Made by a program: the position numbers and the translations under genes
The notes under the pieces: model-generated
Told to the model about the DNA's origin: nothing
Database searches by the model: none
Seen by the model: the letters and a program-made list of their open reading frames with translations, nothing else
Part shown: positions 59,320-64,000 of the stretch, in pieces
Numbering within the stretch: the stretch's first letter is position 1
How the letters are laid out: every line of letters starts with the position of its first letter
NCBI RefSeq assembly: GCF_020023995.1
Contig: NZ_NRRD01000013.1
Location: 29,572 to 93,571 of the forward strand
Reading direction: 5' to 3'
Origin: Rhodobacter sp. TJ_12
GTDB taxonomy: Bacteria; Pseudomonadota; Alphaproteobacteria; Rhodobacterales; Rhodobacteraceae
Length of the DNA stretch: 64,000 bases

Positions 59320-60180
59320 ATGATCTATGAAACGCGCGCAGATTGGTTGGCGGCAAGCCGCAAGCGGCTGCTGTTCTTTGGCATGTCGGGGCTGGGCAAA
59401 ACCCATGTGTCTTCGATGCTGCGATCTGCCCCCTCGGGGTGGTTTCACTACTCGGTCGATTACCGCATCGGCACCTGCTACATGGGCGAATATATCGCCG
59501 ATAACTTCAAGCGCGAGGCGATGAAGAACCCGTTCTTGGCGGAATTGCTGCTGACGGATTCGGTCTATATCGCCTCCAACATCACTTTCGACAATCTCAA
59601 ACCGCTGTCGACCTATCTGGGCAAACCCGGCAGCCATTCGAAAGGCGGCCTGCCGTTCGAAGAATATATGCGCCGGCAAAACCAGCACCGTCAGGCCGAG
59701 CAATCGGCGCTGATGGACACGACCTATTTCATCCACCGCTCGCGCGAGATTTATGGCCTGCCGCATTTCGTCTGCGACAGCGGCGGCTCGATCTGCGAGG
59801 TGGTCGATCCCGAAGACCGCGAAGACCCGATCTTGAAGGAACTATCGTCGAACCTGCTGATGGTTTGGATCGAGGGCAATGACGATCACACCGATGAATT
59901 GGTGCGCCGCTTCGACCGCGCGCCAAAGCCGATGTATTATCAGCCGCAATTTCTGGAAAAAGCTTGGCTGAAATACCGCGTCGAACGGGGCTTGAAGGAA
60001 GAGGAGGTCAACCCCGATGACTTTATCCGCTGGACCTATCGCCAAGCGTTGGAACACCGCCAACCCCGCTATGCCGCCATGGCGCGCAATTGGGGCGTGA
60101 AGGTTGCCGCCGCAGATGTCGCACTTGTGCGCGACGAGAAAGACCTTACATCGTTGATAGCCTCGGCTTTGCCTGCCTGA
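59320..60180 (+). CDS. Unassigned P-loop ATPase/kinase-like protein
   Basis: 286 residues from ATG 59320. Walker A GMSGLGKT at 21-28, so a nucleotide-binding fold. Conserved-looking stretches with no family I can name: YRIGTCYMGEYIADNFKREA, FVCDSGGSICEVVDPEDRED and a C-terminal LVRDEKDLTSL. Cytoplasmic. Only 40 bp before metA on the same strand, which suggests co-expression; a role in methionine metabolism is speculation. Confidence 0.78.
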   Translation: MIYETRADWLAASRKRLLFFGMSGLGKTHVSSMLRSAPSGWFHYSVDYRIGTCYMGEYIADNFKREAMKNPFLAELLLTDSVYIASNITFDNLKPLSTYLGKPGSHSKGGLPFEEYMRRQNQHRQAEQSALMDTTYFIHRSREIYGLPHFVCDSGGSICEVVDPEDREDPILKELSSNLLMVWIEGNDDHTDELVRRFDRAPKPMYYQPQFLEKAWLKYRVERGLKEEEVNPDDFIRWTYRQALEHRQPRYAAMARNWGVKVAAADVALVRDEKDLTSLIASALPA

Positions 60181-60220
60181 AGCGGCGCCTTAAGACCGCC
60201 GCATAAGTAACGGAATTCAA

Positions 60221-61141
60221 ATGCCCATTACCCTTCCGGAGAATCTTCCCGCTTTCGATATTCTGTCGAAGGAAGGCGTCATGGTGATGAGCCCGGAACG
60301 CGCCGCTTGGCAAGAAATCCGCCCGCTGCGGATCGCGCTCTTGAACCTGATGCCGAAGAAGATCCAGACCGAAAACCAGTTTGCCCGGCTGATCGGTGCG
60401 ACCCCGATCCAGATCGATTTCCAACTGATCCGGATGACCGAGCATCAGACCAAGAACACCGCCGCCGAGCATATGGAAACCTTTTACCGCCCCTTTGCCG
60501 AGGTCGAGGCGGCGGGCGAAAAATTCGACGGGCTGATCGTGACGGGGGCGCCGATCGAACATCTGCCCTTTGAAGAGGTCACCTATTGGGACGAATTGCA
60601 ACGCGTCTTTGACTGGACCCAGACGCATGTCTTTTCCACCTTCGGCGTGTGCTGGGGCGGCATGGCGATGGCCTATCATTTCCATGGCGTGCAAAAACAC
60701 ATGTTGCCCGCCAAGTCCTTTGGCTGCTTCCGGCAACGCAATCTGGCCCCGACCTCGCCGTTTTTGCGCGGGTTCTCGGACGAGGTTCTGGTGCCAGTAA
60801 GCCGCTGGACCGAGATGAAACAAGACGAGTTGGACGCCGCCGGGCTGACCACGCTGATTGCTTCGCGCCGCACCGGGCCCTGTCTGGTGGAAGACACCTG
60901 CCACCGCGCGCTCTATGTGTTCAACCATTTCGAATATGACAGCACGACGCTGAAAGACGAATACGACCGCGATGTGGCTGCGGGCAAAGCGATCAACGTG
61001 CCCAACAATTATTACCCCGACGACGATCCGACCCGAAAGCCCAAGAACCGCTGGCGCAGCCATGCGCATCTGCTTTACGGCAACTGGGTCAATGCGATCT
61101 ATCAAGAGACGCCCTACGACATCTCTCAGATCGGGCGCTAG
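60221..61141 (+). CDS. metA: Homoserine O-acyltransferase MetA, predicted acetyl-CoA type
   Basis: 306 residues. Nucleophile C144 in [14 protein letters not shown], catalytic RFWQETHIS-type region replaced by the usual [20 protein letters not shown] near the end. The acyl-CoA selectivity position (111 in E. coli numbering) is E113 in [11 protein letters not shown]; glutamate favours acetyl-CoA, glycine succinyl-CoA. So despite the MetA fold this is probably a homoserine acetyltransferase. No SAM riboswitch is visible in the 40-bp leader. Confidence 0.93.
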   Translation: MPITLPENLPAFDILSKEGVMVMSPERAAWQEIRPLRIALLNLMPKKIQTENQFARLIGATPIQIDFQLIRMTEHQTKNTAAEHMETFYRPFAEVEAAGEKFDGLIVTGAPIEHLPFEEVTYWDELQRVFDWTQTHVFSTFGVCWGGMAMAYHFHGVQKHMLPAKSFGCFRQRNLAPTSPFLRGFSDEVLVPVSRWTEMKQDELDAAGLTTLIASRRTGPCLVEDTCHRALYVFNHFEYDSTTLKDEYDRDVAAGKAINVPNNYYPDDDPTRKPKNRWRSHAHLLYGNWVNAIYQETPYDISQIGR

Positions 61142-61166
61142 GCTGGGCGGCTCCCCCCTGCCCCGC

Positions 61167-61207
61167 TTGCCCCCAAGGCATGCGCCACTATAGTGAAGGC
61201 ACTTCAC
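61167..61207 (+). promoter_or_regulatory. Promoter of ppk2 with overlapping palindromes
   Basis: TTGCCC (61167-61172), 16 bp, TATAGT (61189-61194). The -10 lies inside the palindrome CACTATAGTG (61186-61195), which overlaps a second dyad GTGAAG-GCA-CTTCAC (61193-61207). A repressor site is likely; the downstream TetR gene is a candidate. Confidence 0.5.
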
Positions 61208-61223
61208 ATCCCCGGAGGATCGC

Positions 61224-62123
61224 ATGGGCAAGCACAAGGGCGCGGCAGAGGAAATCGAGATCCCGCATGTGGGCGAGATCACGCAATTCCTGCGCGAGGA
61301 AGCGCCCGAAGCGGTCCGCAAAGCCATCGAAGACGCCAAAAAGGATGAGATCCTGTCGAAAACCTATCCCTATCGGGAAGAGCTTTCGAAAAAGGATTAC
61401 AAGGCTGCGATGGCGCCTTTGCAGGTTGAGCTTGTGAAAATGAGCTGGGGGCTGCGCCAATCCGGGCGGCGGCTTGTGGTGTTGTTTGAGGGGCGCGACG
61501 CGGCGGGCAAAGGCGGCACGATCGAGCGGCTACGCGAAAACCTCAACCCGCGGCAAGCCAATATCGTCGCCCTGCCCAAACCCACCGAGCGCGAGGCGAC
61601 GCAATGGTATTTCCAGCGGTATGTCGAACGGCTGCCTGCGGCGGGGGAAATCGCGCTTTTTGACCGGTCTTGGTATAACCGGGGCGTGGTCGAACATGTG
61701 TTTGGCTTTTGCACGCCCGAGCAACGCACGCATTTCTTTGCGCAATTGCCCGAATTCGAAAAGATGATCGTGGATGAGGGGATCACGCTGGTGAAGCTGT
61801 GGCTCTCTGTCGACCGGGCCGAGCAATTGAAGCGCTTTTTGGACCGTGAACGCGACCCGCTCAAACAATGGAAGCTCAGTTGGATCGATGTCGAGGGGCT
61901 GCGCAAATGGGATGCCTATACTGGCGCGATTGCCGAGACCCTGCGCCGGTCAGACACGGCTTATGCGCCTTGGACGGTGATCCGCTCCGATGACAAGAAC
62001 CGCGCCCGGATCGCCGCCATTCAAACGGTGCTGATGGCGCTTAATTACCCCGGCAAGGATATGGAGGCCATCGGCACCCCCGATCCGTTGATCTGCGGAG
62101 GCATCGACCATGTCGATGGCTAA
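61224..62123 (+). CDS. ppk2: Polyphosphate kinase 2
   Basis: 299 residues from ATG 61224 (GGAGGATC upstream). Walker [16 protein letters not shown], lid with [17 protein letters not shown], Walker [20 protein letters not shown]. Class I PPK2 phosphorylates ADP or GDP from polyphosphate. The TetR gene follows after eight bases. Confidence 0.94.
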   Translation: MGKHKGAAEEIEIPHVGEITQFLREEAPEAVRKAIEDAKKDEILSKTYPYREELSKKDYKAAMAPLQVELVKMSWGLRQSGRRLVVLFEGRDAAGKGGTIERLRENLNPRQANIVALPKPTEREATQWYFQRYVERLPAAGEIALFDRSWYNRGVVEHVFGFCTPEQRTHFFAQLPEFEKMIVDEGITLVKLWLSVDRAEQLKRFLDRERDPLKQWKLSWIDVEGLRKWDAYTGAIAETLRRSDTAYAPWTVIRSDDKNRARIAAIQTVLMALNYPGKDMEAIGTPDPLICGGIDHVDG

Positions 62124-62131
62124 ACCCTAAA

Positions 62132-62761
62132 ATGGCGCAGGCAGGCATGGCAAAACAGGGCTATCATCACGGCAATCTGCGCCAAGCGCTGGTAACGGCG
62201 GCGCTTGAATTGATTGCCGCGCGCGGCCCGCAGGGGTTTACGCTGTCCGAGGCGGCCAAGGCCGCAGGCGTGACACCTGCCGCCGTCTATCGCCATTTCG
62301 CGGGCCGCGAAGACCTGATCGCGGAATGCGCGCGTCAGGGCTATGCGATCTTTGCCGATCTGATGGAACATGCCTGGAACAACGGCCAGCCCTCGGCGCT
62401 CGCCGCTTTTGGCGCGACCGGGCGCGCCTATCTTGCCTTTGCGCGCAAATTTCCCGGCCATTACATGGCGATGTTCGAAAGCGGGCTGTCGCCCAACCGC
62501 TCGCCCGATTTGGCTGCGGGCGCGGCGCGGGCCGAGGCGGTCGCGCTGCGCGCGACACAAGCACTTTCGGCCCATATCCCCGAACACCGCCGCCCCCCCG
62601 CAACTATGGTCGCCGCGCATATCCGCGCGCTAAGCCATGGTGTCGTGGAGCTATATGCGCGCGGCGCGCCGGGCGGGCAATCACCCTATTCGCCCGAAGA
62701 ACTGCTGGAAAGCGGGATCGGCGTCTATCTGCGCGGTTTGGGGTTGATCGCCCCGGATTGA
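62132..62761 (+). CDS. TetR-family regulator
   Basis: 209 residues. HTH: GFTLSEAAKAAGVTPAAVYR, then HFAGREDLI. C-terminal ligand domain with a WHG-like ALSHGVVELYARG. Start at ATG 62132 or 62147. Coupled to ppk2, so may control it. Confidence 0.88.
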   Translation: MAQAGMAKQGYHHGNLRQALVTAALELIAARGPQGFTLSEAAKAAGVTPAAVYRHFAGREDLIAECARQGYAIFADLMEHAWNNGQPSALAAFGATGRAYLAFARKFPGHYMAMFESGLSPNRSPDLAAGAARAEAVALRATQALSAHIPEHRRPPATMVAAHIRALSHGVVELYARGAPGGQSPYSPEELLESGIGVYLRGLGLIAPD

Positions 62762-62769
62762 GGGGGCGC

Positions 62770-63396
62770 CTAGCGAAAGGCCGTCGCCAGCGCCCAAATC
62801 CCAAAACCCGCCATGGTCACGCTCGACACCCGCGCTGTCCATAGCCCGAAGGCCGGCGGCAAGCGGTGATGCAGCCCCGCAACCAGCCCGGCCAGAAACG
62901 CCCACCACAGCATCGAGCCCAGAAAGACCCCGATCACCAGCGCGGCCAAAGCAACGGGCGCGGTGCCCTGCGCCAGCCCCAGCGCGGCAAAGATCCCGGC
63001 AAACAGCAAGATCGTCGGCGGGTTGGTGATCGTCAGCCCATAGGTGACCACGGTGGTGCGCAAAAGCCCGCGCGTTTCGGGGACCTTTGCCGCTTTGGGC
63101 GTGTGGCTGTCGCCGCGCGGCCAGCCGCTCCAGGCCAGATACAGCAAAAAGCCGCCCCCGATCAGCCCTAGCGGCAGCGCGATCCGCGCCACCACCCCCT
63201 CGAACACGGCAAAGCCCGTCGCCGCCAGCGTGGCAAAGCTCAGGTCCGCCAAGGCCGTGCCCAAACCGCCCGCCAGCCCCGCCCAAAAGCCGCGCGCCAA
63301 GGTGCGCTGGATGCACAGCGCCGCCATCGGCCCCACCGGCGCGGCAATCGCCAGCCCAATCGCCAAGCCTTTCAAAAACAGCATAAAGACCAGCAT
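62770..63396 (-). CDS. LysE-family exporter
   Basis: 208 residues, six membrane segments, LysE/RhtB start AIAAPVGPMAALCIQRTLAR and TYGLTITNPPTILLFAGIFA. Exports amino acids or small metabolites. One base after the Lrp gene, so one operon. Confidence 0.9.
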   Translation of the reverse strand: MLVFMLFLKGLAIGLAIAAPVGPMAALCIQRTLARGFWAGLAGGLGTALADLSFATLAATGFAVFEGVVARIALPLGLIGGGFLLYLAWSGWPRGDSHTPKAAKVPETRGLLRTTVVTYGLTITNPPTILLFAGIFAALGLAQGTAPVALAALVIGVFLGSMLWWAFLAGLVAGLHHRLPPAFGLWTARVSSVTMAGFGIWALATAFR

Positions 63397-63397
63397 C

Positions 63398-63844
63398 TTA
63401 GCCCCGCAAGCGAAACGGCGGCGCGACCACGGTCGATAGCGCCAATTGCGTTTCAGACCGCGCGATCCAGCCGCCGTCTTTCAGCAGCGCCAGAAAGTCC
63501 TCTACCGCCGCAAGCGACGCCACGCGCACCTGCACCAGATAGGACCACGGCCCCGTCACATGATGGCAGGCGGTGACCTCGGGGCGCGCGGCGATGAAGC
63601 GGCGAAACTCCGCCTCATCGGCCGTTTCGGCCAGCGCCACCCAGACAAAGCCGCTTACCGGCAGGCCCAGCATCTCGGGCGCCAGATCGGCCAGATAGCG
63701 CCGCACCACGCCCCGCTCGCCCAGCCGCCGCAGCCGGTCATTGACCGCCGAACTCGACAGCCCCACCAGCGCGCCGATCTGCGCCATAGAGCGGCGCGCG
63801 TCGTCGCTGAGCAAAGTGCAAATCTTTCTGTCGATCTCATCCAT
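63398..63844 (-). CDS. Lrp/AsnC-family regulator
   Basis: 148 residues from ATG 63844. HTH: LDE-type start MDEIDRKICTLLSDDARRSM, AQIGALVGLSSSAVNDRLRR. C-terminal RAM ligand domain VTACHHVTGPWSYLVQVRV. Probably senses an amino acid and regulates the exporter one base downstream. The last 156 bp of the window hold only its upstream region. Confidence 0.9.
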   Translation of the reverse strand: MDEIDRKICTLLSDDARRSMAQIGALVGLSSSAVNDRLRRLGERGVVRRYLADLAPEMLGLPVSGFVWVALAETADEAEFRRFIAARPEVTACHHVTGPWSYLVQVRVASLAAVEDFLALLKDGGWIARSETQLALSTVVAPPFRLRG

Positions 63845-64000
63845 AGCGGGCCAAGTCCTGCCAATTTCCGGGTTTCTTCGGCTATCTGCCCGTCCTTTTA
63901 TATTTTCAAGCCTATTCTTCCGGCCCCGGCTCTTGTCCGCTGGCAAAGCCCGGATCGCCGCTTTGGGCGCAAATCATCCGCCCACGGCCCCGCCCCGCCC

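Noticed and set aside
60181..60220. SAM-II or other SAM riboswitch before metA
   Set aside because: The leader is only 40 bp and lacks the conserved pseudoknot sequence; only a GCGGCG/CGCCGC hairpin is visible.

Overview
The window reads as a chromosomal segment of a high-GC alphaproteobacterium of the Rhodobacteraceae. Pointers are CtrA with a SciP-type (DUF1153) partner, an IscR that has lost the usual cluster cysteines, TrmFO, a 404-residue isocitrate dehydrogenase, several DUF1127 micro-proteins, and the run dnaB-alr-mlaEF-radA-cvpA-purF. I see no insertion sequence, prophage, CRISPR array or rRNA. There is one tRNA (Leu, CAA).

Layout. 0-4.4 kb: the left edge cuts an iscR-cysteine desulfurase unit; a hydrolase, a small protein and an HD phosphohydrolase follow, then icd. 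4.4-8.6 kb: two tandem YitT-type membrane proteins, an SMR transporter and typA. 8.6-10.3 kb: an ArsR regulator, an ArsP-type permease and a small dithiol protein, behind stacked FNR-like and ArsR-like palindromes. 10.3-15.1 kb: a PotBCA importer with no binding protein and a MocR regulator divergent from a DUF1127 gene. 15.2-24.7 kb: the accessory core, three consecutive Hint-domain proteins (721, 252 and 1644 residues), two of them RTX proteins, with a perfect CtrA-type box before the first and an 857-bp gene-free region upstream of the largest. 24.7-34.1 kb: housekeeping genes (dsbB, gyrA, trmFO, gluQ, hisI), an IscU-like protein and a soluble chemotaxis-type transducer. 34.1-41.2 kb: ligA-recG, then a 40-residue membrane protein preceded by an alphaproteobacterial LexA box, and the sciP-ctrA pair with mnmA divergent. 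41.2-53.6 kb: pyrimidine, replication, cell-wall, lipid-transport and purine genes. 53.6-64 kb: transporters, a FadL porin, an unassigned P-loop protein next to metA, ppk2 with a TetR regulator, and an Lrp-LysE pair.

How it fits together. Most of the sequence is ordinary core genome in short overlapping operons. The parts that may hold undescribed biology are (1) the LexA-box/40-residue membrane protein, which resembles in logic the SOS-induced division inhibitor SidA of Caulobacter; (2) the triple Hint/RTX locus, apparently wired to CtrA; (3) the redox- and metal-regulated ArsR-permease-dithiol cassette; (4) small regulatory units such as MocR/DUF1127. All functional assignments come from reading motifs by eye; no database search was run.
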